A stretch of DNA of 50,865 nt. Source: Clostridia bacterium (GTDB taxonomy: Bacteria; Bacillota; Clostridia; Christensenellales; Aristaeellaceae). Each line of letters starts with the position of its first letter. The stretch's first letter is position 1. The stretch covers positions 1 through 50,865 of the forward strand of contig JAFXUZ010000060.1 of assembly GCA_017524725.1 (NCBI GenBank), written 5' to 3'. Shown one piece after another: positions 9,701 through 16,600 of the stretch. The position numbers and the translations under genes are program-made. The notes below the pieces were generated by a model, which ran no database searches, was not told where the DNA came from, and worked only from the letters and a program-made list of their open reading frames with translations.

Positions 9701-10727
9701 TGTATGGTCGCCCCTTCAGTACACGGTAAGCTTTGATGTCAACGGGGCGGATGCGGCCGTGGCGCCCATACAGGTCACCCACGGCGGGACCTATGGCAGC
9801 CTCCCCAGCGTGAAGCGCACAGGATATGAATTCAAAGGATGGTACAGGGGGCAGCCTGACGATGCCTCTTCTGTCCGGGTATACAGCTATACCCCCGTTA
9901 AGAACGAGAACCATACCCTCACCGCCAGCTGGCAGCTGCGGAAATGGCTCATCGTCTTCCACCCCAACGGCGGCACCTTCTCCATTGAGGCCGTATGGAA
10001 AACCTGGGGCGTCCCCATCTCCCTTCCTGAAGATATTCCTGAGAAGACGGGTTACCGCTTTGTGGGCTGGTCACTGAACAGCACAGGCACACAGCCCGAT
10101 TATCTGCCGGGAGGCAGGTACTCGACCGATACCGAAGAGGACCATGTCATGCTCTATGCCATATGGGAGGAGATCCGGGTAGAGGATATCGTCATCCGCG
10201 ACTCCGGGGTGCTCTTTACCGGACGCCGCTACGCACTGACAGAATTCATCGACCCTTCGCTGTCGGGCCTCACGATGGATGACCTGCAGCTGGTTTCGGA
10301 CAGTTCCGTGCTCCGGATCCGGGACGGTTACCTGATCGCCTACGGCGACGGCAGCGCGTCTGTGACTGTGTCCCTTGCAAAGAAGCCGGATGTGTCCTGG
10401 TCCCTTTCGTTTAAGACAGTGGACCTTGATGCCCATATGGTTTGGCTGCCTGAAGCCCTGACGGAGATCGAGAAAGAGGCTTTCAGGGGTTCTTCTCTGG
10501 TGGCCGTGACCATTCCGGACACATGCAGGACCATCGGAATCAGAGCCTTTGCCGGCTGCAGGAAGCTTGTCTGGGTCTTCGTACCCGGCACTGTCACAAG
10601 CATTTCCCCTGATGCCTTTACGGGCTGCCCGGAAAGCCTGACCATCTACACAGACAGTGAGCGGATCGGGCAGTATGCCCAGCAGCACGGCATAAACTGG
10701 TCTCTCACCGCCGCCCCTGGCACATGA
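6705..10727 (+). CDS. giant secreted M23/LytM endopeptidase with SH3b, InlB-type repeats and BspA-like cap
   Basis: A 1340-residue protein with a signal peptide ending near TRAEA (about 30). The M23 domain (35-170) shows the zinc motifs HIGTD and HLHLEF plus SHGNNVYSLYAHL, as in lysostaphin/LytM endopeptidases that cut peptidoglycan cross-bridges. An SH3b domain spans about 203-262. Three repeats of about 40 residues ending in 'EGR' follow (280-402). Then come ten InlB B-repeat/Flg_new modules (about 405-1150), each with a 'F.P.GG', 'YG.LP', 'GY.F.GW' and 'LYA.W' pattern. The last 110 residues form a BspA-type leucine-rich cap that resembles the N-terminal repeats of the upstream protein, including 'AF.GC' and an 'IPD' strand. 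It lies 38 bases after that gene, so co-transcription is likely. It is probably a surface adhesin-hydrolase; the substrate bond is inferred from the family. Confidence 0.82.
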   Translation: MKNVRKLHPVCAVLVFCLLLTGLVFTRAEADTYAYTWPLPVSTGYVTNSFSSKHIGTDFHASIGTEIYSIASGTVIKAIDNGCTGSHNGSAYAPVCTKAGCGGSYGNYIVISHGNNVYSLYAHLKTGSFRVSVNQTVSQGQLIALSGNAGNTKGAHLHLEFMVGGLSQGSMTYNKNSENYLTKVNVNPVIPDNCNCSTSYAGYYTVNVNSTLHLRDGHGTNFASLRSIPNGTTLYVTKSDGEWAHTTYDGAEGCVKLSYLTLNQPDPNPGGDDSYLFHPLVFDVNFYRAANYSDLGSFTDDQLRSHWKNNGVYEGRRSSAVFRVSEYVNYHYDLKSTYGSNYIGAIRHFVDFGIAEGRSSCEEFHFDKYKANYGDLQNAFESNNYDYYAHYINCGRSEGRIANARLHLVFDPNGGSVSPSSIEITTGRPYGSLPVPVRSGYLFEGWYTQKSGGTLVTASTNAPDQPHADRTVYAHWAVNSCTVTFDAGAMTTVSPESKTVTPGGAYGALPVPVQALVTGDIFDGWYYEDNLITSTSIVNVSVDHTLTARWRGASSIATFDPCGGTLPVGSLQKTVVQGLPYGVLPEPVKEGCLFDHWELRSLPNITIPVNKEVTRDTIVVHYQDHTLYAVYTPLSYTITYDYDGTNRTTRIRSYGDTYGDKLGDPPFYFYEMPFSILGRTGYTFAGWETENGVSVTGSTTLVLARDHTVYGRWTPNTYQVLFKYGYGTGDVLQTTVTYGKPYGTLPWAIKEGYTFGGWMLENGSIVTADTLVSTARDHELRAKWDPLSFTVSFDPLGGSSASSITVSYGETYGTLPSSTKRGHTFDGWYTQPEGGSLITETTTVSILADTVLYAHWTPMSFTLHFAANGGTVSPESKTVVFGSPYGELPVAYKEGYVFSGWRYGGLTINEQTIFTTPFDTTVIAQWTPKQYAIIFSPGTGSGTAFTLWKNHNEDIILPGCTFAKEGHVFSGWALDPGSTTADYAAETAFSRNERTTLYAVWSPLQYTVSFDVNGADAAVAPIQVTHGGTYGSLPSVKRTGYEFKGWYRGQPDDASSVRVYSYTPVKNENHTLTASWQLRKWLIVFHPNGGTFSIEAVWKTWGVPISLPEDIPEKTGYRFVGWSLNSTGTQPDYLPGGRYSTDTEEDHVMLYAIWEEIRVEDIVIRDSGVLFTGRRYALTEFIDPSLSGLTMDDLQLVSDSSVLRIRDGYLIAYGDGSASVTVSLAKKPDVSWSLSFKTVDLDAHMVWLPEALTEIEKEAFRGSSLVAVTIPDTCRTIGIRAFAGCRKLVWVFVPGTVTSISPDAFTGCPESLTIYTDSERIGQYAQQHGINWSLTAAPGT

Positions 10728-10764
10728 TGAACACATAAAAAAATACCCGTTTGAGGAAAGAGGT

Positions 10765-10868
10765 CTTTCTGAACTTTGGGCAATACAGCGTAATAGGGTA
10801 GAGGGAGGGCGCTAGCCCTCGCCTCTCCCGTTGCACCGTACGTACCGGTCGGGTATACGGCGCTACAT
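10765..10868 (-). ncRNA. group II intron 3' end (domains V and VI), remnant
   Basis: On the minus strand GCGCCGTA (10861-10868 side) pairs with TACGGTGC, enclosing a two-base CG bulge and a TACC/GGTA inner helix. This is the layout of group II domain V, with CGC in place of the usual AGC triad and a helix about three bases shorter than the common 34-nt form. Immediately 3' is a second hairpin (GAGAGG, CGAGGGC against GCGCCCTC, CCTCT) followed by ACCCTATT, as expected for domain VI with its branch-point A and the intron end. No reverse transcriptase is encoded nearby, so this is a truncated or ORF-less copy. The exact 3' splice point is not determined. Confidence 0.6.
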
Positions 10869-10884
10869 CGCAACATGGTTTCAA

Positions 10885-11144
10885 GTATTTCTCAGGTAAT
10901 AGGCAAGAGGATCGACCAGGCCCGGTCGGTTCTCTTTCTTATTGGGCAAGGCAAGGATTTTCGCACTTAACAGGAAGCTGACCACATTCATGCCGCACCT
11001 GCGATAAGGGCCCAATCGGGAATGGGCAAACTCGGTGGATAGCACAAAAGAAAAAAAGCTGACCGAAGCCGGCTGAATGGTCGTGGAAAAAATCGTTTCA
11101 CCCGGGTATAACCCGGGTGAAACCAGCTTTTTGAAAAACCGCCT
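10885..11144 (-). other. open frame without a start, upstream of the intron remnant
   Basis: Between the intron remnant and the next gene the minus strand stays open for about 85 codons and ends in TGA about 20 bases before domain V. The translation includes FSFVLSTEFAHSRLGPYRRC and ends DPLAYYLRNT. It has no ATG near its beginning and runs through the terminator at 11085-11123, so only the last 50 or so codons could be a gene relic. I do not recognise it, and it does not resemble a group II intron reverse transcriptase. It may be chance. Confidence 0.25.
11085..11123 (-). terminator. terminator of the HAD phosphatase gene
   Basis: A perfect 13-bp inverted repeat (GTTTCACCCGGGT / ACCCGGGTGAAAC, 11095-11123) with a 3-base loop is followed on the minus strand by GATTTTTT. 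It lies just downstream of the stop at 11145. Confidence 0.85.
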
Positions 11145-12605
11145 TTACGGAGCATAGAACTCCGTCTGGGTCTCGTTGGCCTGGATCAGCACCGAGCTCT
11201 GGCGGAATGTGTCCACCATCTCCGCCGCGGCTTCATGCACCAGGTCCAGCGTGGTATCGCTCAGGTATATCACCAGGGTGTATTCCTGGTAGACCGTTCC
11301 GTTATCTACCCAGCCGCCGTGGGCTTCCTGAATGGTATATCCGCCAAAGTGCCTGATCAGGATCTCCTTGGCCTTCTCCAGGGCTTCCGCCTGGGTAAAT
11401 ACCGGCTTGTTGGTGTCCTTGTCATTGGTGCCAAGGAACAGCACATACTGGACGTCCTTCTTTTCTTCCGCTTCAGGGCCGGGCGCCTGGGAGCTTTCAG
11501 CCGCCGCCGTTTCCGCCGCGGGCTTATCTGCGGCCGCATTGGGATCGGCGAATTCCTCCATCCAGCGGAAGGCGCCGGTCTTCCTGACGTCGTCCCCGTA
11601 GATCGTCCGGAAATCGTCCTTCATGGAGATCACATGGTATCCGCTTTCTTCCCATTGCTTCCTCAGCGGCTGCGCCTTTTCCGTGTTGCCGTAGTCCCGC
11701 GTCTCATCGTCGGCGATCAGCATGAAGGCGGCGCTCCTGTACCGGTTGTTGAAGATCGTGTAATTATGCATGCTCACATCACCGCTGGTATTGCCGAAGG
11801 AGAGCACCGGTTGGCGGCCGATCTCCTTGACGATCGCTTTGACTTTGTTCATTTTCAGGTTCTTGATCAGCAGCCTGTCCGTTCGGATAATGCAATCATC
11901 CTTGGTGTAAACGTACTTCAGCCCGTCGACGCCGTCCTCATTGGCCGCTTCCACGTCCACGTCCATGCCGATGATCTGCTCATAAGGGATATCCAGCACA
12001 CCCTCGATAAAGGTCCGGCAGAGAAAACGGTCGCTGCCGCTGACAACATATACCTTGAAGTCGTGGTCCTGCAGGTATTCCACCACCTCGATCATCGGGA
12101 GATAGAAGCTGTTGGCATAGGTCATGCCTTCAAAGCCGTCCGCTTCCCGGACCAATTGCACCGTGACAAAGTCATTGAACTGGGTCAGGCTCATGCCGGC
12201 ATAGGCTTTTGCGGCATGGGTCGCGTGAAGCACATCCATGCCTTCCGGGAAGGATTTGTCCGGCGCGTGATCCCGCAGCATCCGGCCAAACTCCAGCATT
12301 TCTTCGTCCGGCCGGTAACTCGGATCGCAGAAGATCCTCCGCGCCAGCATATAGTATTCCAGATACGTGGGATACAGTTCGGCGCACAGGGTGCCGTCCA
12401 TATCAAAGGTGGCGATCCGGTCGCCCACCGGGATGTAGTTGGCCGAAGCTTCATCGGTCACATCTTCCACATATTCGATCAGGGCTTTCAGCGCGGGAGC
12501 GTCAGGGTTCCAATCCGCAAAATACGCCTCGCCCTCCTCCGCCGATACCGGGAGCATGGCCAGCGCCAACACCAGCGTCAGCAGGACCGCGATCCATCTT
12601 TTCAT
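11145..12605 (-). CDS. secreted HAD-family phosphatase with C-terminal DUF3574-like domain
   Basis: A 486-residue protein. The start is the ATG at 12605 because a GAGGAGGA ribosome binding site lies 8 bases before it and a signal peptide follows (MKRWIAVLLT, cleavage near PVSA|E); the longer upstream frame lacks such signals. The HAD nucleophile motif FDMDGT gives Asp68 and Asp70, followed by VVSGSD (motif II serine) and a later 'LSFGNTSGD' (motif IV). HAD phosphatases remove phosphate from small molecules; here that would happen outside the membrane. An Ala/Glu-rich linker (about 365-395) leads to a C-terminal domain of about 100 residues with GTNDKDTNKPVFTQAEALEKA and a 'GGYTIQEAHGGW' strand, which resembles DUF3574. 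The substrate is unknown. It is a single-gene unit with its own promoter and terminator. Confidence 0.8.
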   Translation of the reverse strand: MKRWIAVLLTLVLALAMLPVSAEEGEAYFADWNPDAPALKALIEYVEDVTDEASANYIPVGDRIATFDMDGTLCAELYPTYLEYYMLARRIFCDPSYRPDEEMLEFGRMLRDHAPDKSFPEGMDVLHATHAAKAYAGMSLTQFNDFVTVQLVREADGFEGMTYANSFYLPMIEVVEYLQDHDFKVYVVSGSDRFLCRTFIEGVLDIPYEQIIGMDVDVEAANEDGVDGLKYVYTKDDCIIRTDRLLIKNLKMNKVKAIVKEIGRQPVLSFGNTSGDVSMHNYTIFNNRYRSAAFMLIADDETRDYGNTEKAQPLRKQWEESGYHVISMKDDFRTIYGDDVRKTGAFRWMEEFADPNAAADKPAAETAAAESSQAPGPEAEEKKDVQYVLFLGTNDKDTNKPVFTQAEALEKAKEILIRHFGGYTIQEAHGGWVDNGTVYQEYTLVIYLSDTTLDLVHEAAAEMVDTFRQSSVLIQANETQTEFYAP

Positions 12606-12697
12606 TCCGTCTTCCTCCTCATGATATTGGGAGCAGGTCCAGGAGGAACGGACCGGTTTTTGCCGGCATGCGTCCCCCTTTGCCCTCCCTGATGAGT

Positions 12698-12725
12698 AGT
12701 ATAGGACAAAGCGTGCGGTTTGCAA
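12698..12725 (-). promoter_or_regulatory. promoter of the HAD phosphatase gene
   Basis: On the minus strand TTGCAA (12720-12725), 16 bases and TATACT (12698-12703) precede the start at 12605. Confidence 0.55.
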
Positions 12726-12752
12726 AACCCCCGAGTTCTTCGATGAACAAAT

Positions 12753-12782
12753 CCGGCCCCGGAACAAACGCTCCGGGGCCGG
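12753..12782 (-). terminator. terminator of pckA
   Basis: CCGGCCCCGGA and TTCCGGGGCCGG form a strong GC stem (12753-12782) 33 bases after the pckA stop. The T-tract after it is weak on the minus strand (ATTTGTT). Confidence 0.6.
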
Positions 12783-12814
12783 TCATTATGCTGTTATTTC
12801 TGAACGGGTCAGCC

Positions 12815-14431
12815 TTACTCGGCCTTGGGGCCTGCGGCGACCAGCGCCTTGCCGGCTTCGTTGGTCTCGTACTTGACGAAGTTCTTCACAAAGCGGGAAG
12901 CCAGGTCGCGGGCCTTCTTCTCCCATTCGGAAGGATCGGCGTAGGTGTCCCTGGGGTCCAGGATGGCCGGATCCACACCGGGCAGGGCCGTGGGGACCTC
13001 GAAATCGAAGTAGGGGATCTTCTTGGTGGGGGCGGTCAGGATGGCGCCGCTCAGGATGGCGTCGATGATGCCGCGGGTATCCTTGATGGAGATGCGCTTG
13101 CCGGTGCCGTTCCAGCCGGTGTTGACCAGGTAGGCCTTGGCGCCGCTCTTCTGCATCTTCCTGACAAGTTCCTCGGCGTACTTGGTGGGATGGAGCTCCA
13201 GGAAGGCCTGGCCGAAGCAGGCGGAGAAGGTGGGGGTGGGCTCGGTGATGCCGCGCTCGGTGCCGGCCAGCTTGGCGGTGAAGCCGGACAGGAAGTAATA
13301 CTTGGTCTGTTCGGGCGTCAGCACGGACACGGGGGGCAGCACGCCGAAGGCGTCGGCGGACAGGAAGATGACGTTCCTGGCGTCGGGGCCGGAGGAAACG
13401 GGGCGCACCTTCTTGACGATGTTTTCGATATGCTCGATGGGATAGGAAACGCGGGTGTTCTCGGTGACGGACTTGTCGGCAAAGTCGATCTTGCCTTCGC
13501 CGTCCACGGTCACGTTCTCAAGCAGCGCGTCGCGGCGGATGGCGTTGTAGATGTCGGGCTCGGAATCCTTGTCCAGGTTGATGACCTTGGCATAGCAGCC
13601 GCCCTCGAAATTGAAGACGCCGTTGTCGTCCCAGCCGTGCTCGTCGTCGCCGATCAAAAGGCGCTTGGGGTCGGTGGACAGGGTGGTCTTGCCGGTACCG
13701 GACAGACCGAAGAAAATGGCGGTGTTTTCGCCGTTCATATCGGTGTTGGCGGAGCAGTGCATGGAAGCCATGCCCTTGAGGGGCAGGTAGTAGTTCATCA
13801 TGGAGAACATGCCCTTCTTCATTTCGCCGCCGTACCAGGTGTTCAGGATCACCTGCTCACGGCTGGTCACGTTGAAGGCCACCACGGTCTCGCTGTTCAG
13901 GCCCAGTTCCTTATAGTTTTCGCACTTGGCCTTGGAAGCGGTGTAAACGACGAAGTCGGGGGTGAAATCCTTCAGTTCTTCCTCGGTGGGCTTGATGAAC
14001 ATGTTGCGGACAAAATGGGCCTGCCAGGCAACTTCCATCATGAAGCGCACGGCCATGCGGGTGTCCTTGTTGGCGCCGCAGAAAGCGTCCACCACATACA
14101 GTTTTTTGCCGGAGAGCTGCTTGCGGGCCATTTCCCTGACAGCTTCCCAGGTCTCCTGGGTCATGGGATGGTTGTCGTTCTTGTAGCCTTCGGTGGTCCA
14201 CCAAACGGTGTCCTTGGACATGTCGTCCATAACGATGTACTTGTCTTTGGGGGAACGGCCGGTGTAGATGCCGGTCATGACGTTGACTGCGCCAAGTTCC
14301 GTCAGCTGGCCCTTGTCAAAGCCTTCGAGGGCGGGGTCCATTTCGTCGTTAAAGAGGGTTTCGTAGGAGGGATTGTAGATGATCTCCCTGGTGTCGGTGA
14401 TGCCGTACTTCTCAAGATTGATGCAAGACAT
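12815..14431 (-). CDS. pckA: phosphoenolpyruvate carboxykinase (ATP)
   Basis: A 538-residue cytosolic enzyme converting oxaloacetate and ATP to phosphoenolpyruvate, CO2 and ADP. In fermenting anaerobes it often runs toward oxaloacetate, fixing CO2 on the route to succinate. GLSGTGKT (about 242-249) is the kinase-1a P-loop of the ATP-type family. DDEHGWDD (262-269) is the metal- and phosphate-binding kinase-2 motif, and [13 protein letters not shown] near residue 55 is typical of the N-terminal domain. Length matches the family (about 530-540). The start at [10 protein letters not shown] is preferred over an upstream in-frame ATG because AGAGGT lies before it. A strong promoter lies at 14488-14515 and a terminator at 12753-12782, so it is monocistronic. 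Confidence 0.97.
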   Translation of the reverse strand: MSCINLEKYGITDTREIIYNPSYETLFNDEMDPALEGFDKGQLTELGAVNVMTGIYTGRSPKDKYIVMDDMSKDTVWWTTEGYKNDNHPMTQETWEAVREMARKQLSGKKLYVVDAFCGANKDTRMAVRFMMEVAWQAHFVRNMFIKPTEEELKDFTPDFVVYTASKAKCENYKELGLNSETVVAFNVTSREQVILNTWYGGEMKKGMFSMMNYYLPLKGMASMHCSANTDMNGENTAIFFGLSGTGKTTLSTDPKRLLIGDDEHGWDDNGVFNFEGGCYAKVINLDKDSEPDIYNAIRRDALLENVTVDGEGKIDFADKSVTENTRVSYPIEHIENIVKKVRPVSSGPDARNVIFLSADAFGVLPPVSVLTPEQTKYYFLSGFTAKLAGTERGITEPTPTFSACFGQAFLELHPTKYAEELVRKMQKSGAKAYLVNTGWNGTGKRISIKDTRGIIDAILSGAILTAPTKKIPYFDFEVPTALPGVDPAILDPRDTYADPSEWEKKARDLASRFVKNFVKYETNEAGKALVAAGPKAE

Positions 14432-14487
14432 ACAAATACCTCTTTCTGTGTACAATGGTCGTGGGACACCAATTTCCCACATATAAC

Positions 14488-14515
14488 AGTATATCACAAA
14501 ATTTCAATGTGTCAA
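14488..14515 (-). promoter_or_regulatory. promoter of pckA
   Basis: TTGACA (14510-14515), 16 bases and an extended TGA-TATACT (-10 at 14488-14493) on the minus strand, with a leader of about 50 bases before the pckA ATG. Confidence 0.75.
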
Positions 14516-14591
14516 TGCGGTAAAAATGCAGAAAACAGACAAATTTCGACCGGATAATATCATGGTGTCCTTCCGGGATGAAAAAAAATAC

Positions 14592-14619
14592 AATAAAAAA
14601 ACGGGTTTTAATACCCGTT
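14592..14619 (-). terminator. terminator that includes the last codons of the DUF5662 gene
   Basis: AACGGGT and ACCCGTT (14600-14619) form a stem with the sequence ATTAAA as loop, followed on the minus strand by seven T. The 5' arm encodes the final Asn-Gly-Tyr codons and the TAA stop sits in the loop. Confidence 0.85.
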
Positions 14620-15153
14620 TCTAACGATCTCCCTCAGCGCGGCAAAGAGGCTTTCCTTCCCCTCCCGCTTGAGCAGGACGAACATTTTTTCCATCATGGC
14701 CAGCGTTTCCGGATGGATCAGGTCCCGGTCGGTGCGTTCCATGAAATATTCGAGGGGCGCCCCGTCGGTGTAATCCCCGCCCAGATAGACCATGGAAGCG
14801 GCGATGCGGTCGATGATCATCTCGGCAAAAAACTTCGGCGGCATTTTATAACCTACCAGGCGCAGGGGACTGTCGGGAGCGTAATCCAGCCAGTATTCAA
14901 AATGGTGCCTGTTCCTGCCCTTGTGGTGCATCCAGCACCCGGAGTATCCCCTGCCCCGGCGTTCGGCCCCGACAGGGCTCCTTTTGCCCTCCTGGTAATA
15001 CCTGACCGACGGGATGAACTCCGTGGGTGAAAACTTGCTCAGGTCATGGGTGATCCCCTGTCGCCAGAGGCCCACCCGGAAGCACATGCCGCCCACCAGG
15101 GCCTTGTGGCGCATGACGGTGGCCAGGTGGCCCCACAGGCGATGGATAAGCAT
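14608..15153 (-). CDS. DUF5662 family protein
   Basis: A 181-residue protein, start at MLIHRLWGHL. Its ATG overlaps the stop of the mreB paralogue as TGATG, so the two genes are probably translationally coupled. The conserved block GLWRQGITHDLSKFSPTEF and the histidine-rich HHKGRNRHHFEYW match what I know of DUF5662, a Firmicutes family sometimes labelled catalase-like on weak grounds. The clustered His and Asp residues (THDLSK, HHKGRNRHH) suggest a metal site, possibly of the HD type; that is inference. No signal peptide or membrane segment is seen. The function is unknown; coupling to MreB hints at an envelope or cell-shape link, but operon position alone is weak evidence. Confidence 0.8.
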   Translation of the reverse strand: MLIHRLWGHLATVMRHKALVGGMCFRVGLWRQGITHDLSKFSPTEFIPSVRYYQEGKRSPVGAERRGRGYSGCWMHHKGRNRHHFEYWLDYAPDSPLRLVGYKMPPKFFAEMIIDRIAASMVYLGGDYTDGAPLEYFMERTDRDLIHPETLAMMEKMFVLLKREGKESLFAALREIVRNGY

Positions 15154-16169
15154 CAGCGCCTCCTGTTCCCGATGAACTGGCCGAACTCGTTCCAGTGCTC
15201 CAGGGTCTGTCCGCAGCCGCGGGCCACGGTCTCGTGGGGGTTCTCCGCCAGGTAGCATTCCACGTCCAGCGACCGGCCGATGGCCTCGGGAAGGAGGGCC
15301 AGCTGGCCGCCGCCGCCGGTCAGGGTGACACCCCTGTCGAATATATCGGATGCAAGTTCCGCGGGGGTCTGCTCCAGGACGCCGTGGAGCGCTTCGATCA
15401 GTTTGTCCAGCGGGTCCTGCAGGGCTTCGGTGATCTCGTCGGAATAGATGCGCATCACCTTGGGCAGGCCCGAGATCAGGTTGCGGCCGGTGACCTCCAT
15501 ATAAAGCTGGTCCGTCCGCTCCAGGGCCGAGCCGATATTGATCTTCAGGTCCTCGGCGGTCAGTTCGCCGATCAGCAGGTTATGTTTTCGGCGGATATAC
15601 CTGATGATCGCCTCGTCAAACTGGTCTCCGGCGAAGGGGCAGCTTTCCCGCACGATACATCGTCCCATGGAAATGACGGCGATCTCCGTAAGTCCGCCTC
15701 CCACGTCCACGATCATCGAGCCCGTGGCTTCCCTGATCTTCAGGTTGGCGCCGATGGCCGACGCAATGGGCCTTTCCATCAGCTGGGTGCGGCGGGCGCC
15801 GGCTTCAAACAGGGCGCCGGTGATGGAGCGGCGTTCCACCTCGTTGACGCCTTCCGGCAGGGACAGGATGATCCGGGGGCCGCCGAACAGGCGAAGCCTG
15901 CGGCTGGTCACTTTTTTTACAAAGGTATTCAGCATCAGGCAGGTCAGGTTCAGGTCCGCGACCGTCCCGTTCTGCAGCGGCCGCATGGCCACGATATTGC
16001 CCGGCGTGCGGCCGAGCATCCGGCGCGCCTCTTCCCCTACGGCAAGGATACTCCGGGAGGAGCGGTCGATGGCGATGACCGCAGGCTGATCCAGCACAAT
16101 GCCGTTGCCTTTTCCGTAAATGACAACGCTGGCCGTACCAAGATCAACGCCGATGTCCAATTGAGGCAT
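15153..16169 (-). CDS. mreB: rod shape-determining protein, MreB/Mbl family
   Basis: A 338-residue actin-fold protein that polymerises under the membrane and guides lateral wall synthesis. The phosphate-1 loop is GVDLGTASVVIYGKG, phosphate-2 is DVGGGLTEIAVIS, and GGGGQLALL is the adenosine motif. FAGDQFDEAIIRYIR is a typical MreB helix. Length fits the family (330-345). The start has AAAGGAG 9 bases upstream. It is not next to mreC and mreD, so it is probably an extra MreB or Mbl paralogue and not the core mreBCD copy. It is coupled to the downstream DUF5662 gene. No convincing promoter was found in the 430 bases upstream. Confidence 0.93.
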   Translation of the reverse strand: MPQLDIGVDLGTASVVIYGKGNGIVLDQPAVIAIDRSSRSILAVGEEARRMLGRTPGNIVAMRPLQNGTVADLNLTCLMLNTFVKKVTSRRLRLFGGPRIILSLPEGVNEVERRSITGALFEAGARRTQLMERPIASAIGANLKIREATGSMIVDVGGGLTEIAVISMGRCIVRESCPFAGDQFDEAIIRYIRRKHNLLIGELTAEDLKINIGSALERTDQLYMEVTGRNLISGLPKVMRIYSDEITEALQDPLDKLIEALHGVLEQTPAELASDIFDRGVTLTGGGGQLALLPEAIGRSLDVECYLAENPHETVARGCGQTLEHWNEFGQFIGNRRR

Positions 16170-16465
16170 GTTCCGATCTCCTTTACAAGCTTCCGGCGGA
16201 GGAAAACGACTGCCGAAAGCCGGATTTCATGACATACTGCTTCATTATTCGACAGGATGTGCCGTAATTCCTCTTTTCAGGCCCGCGGCAGGCACTTTCT
16301 CCCCACTTTTTTCCCTTTTGATCAAAAAATAAGCGATTTCCCCGCCACTTTGGATGAAAAAACGGTCACTTTTTCCCGTGTACGCCAAAAAGGGCTCCCG
16401 CTCTCCCTTCGATCCGCCCTTCCCGGCAGAGTATCACATCTCCGGGGCTTCCGTCAAGCTGTTTT

Positions 16466-16507
16466 CTGTTTTCGCCCCCCGCCGCGGCGGGAACACGGCG
16501 AAAACAG
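16466..16507. repeat. inverted repeat with nested palindrome
   Basis: Eleven-base arms CTGTTTTCGCC and GGCGAAAACAG enclose a second GC palindrome. Neither side has a clean T-tract, so it is a weak terminator candidate at best. The arms resemble the GGACTGTTTTC half of the hairpin repeated at 50171-50195 and 50565-50589. Confidence 0.5.
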
Positions 16508-16554
16508 GCTTGTTCCCCCTTTATCTTCTCCCGGGGACAGCGGAAAACGATAAC

Positions 16555-16583
16555 GGGCCGCGCGCCGTAAAAGCGCGCGGCCC
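16555..16583 (-). terminator. terminator of the M16C protease gene
   Basis: GGGCCGCGCGC and GCGCGCGGCCC form an 11-bp perfect stem with a 7-base loop starting 18 bases after the stop. The downstream T-tract on minus (GTTATCGTTTTCC) is broken. Confidence 0.65.
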
Positions 16584-16600
16584 CAAGTGCCATGTTCAGG

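Larger units (their letters stand above)
16170..16600. other. intergenic region without a recognisable gene
   Basis: Short frames here have no ribosome binding sites or family resemblance. The region holds an inverted repeat at 16466-16507 (CTGTTTTCGCC against GGCGAAAACAG, with an inner CCCGCCGCGGCGGG palindrome) and the stem at 16555-16583. Confidence 0.5.

Noticed and set aside
12209..14557. A 782-codon frame on plus opposite pckA.
   Set aside because: It is antisense to a clear pckA with all its motifs. Its Gly/His/Val/Gln-rich repetition is the usual shadow of a GC-rich gene.
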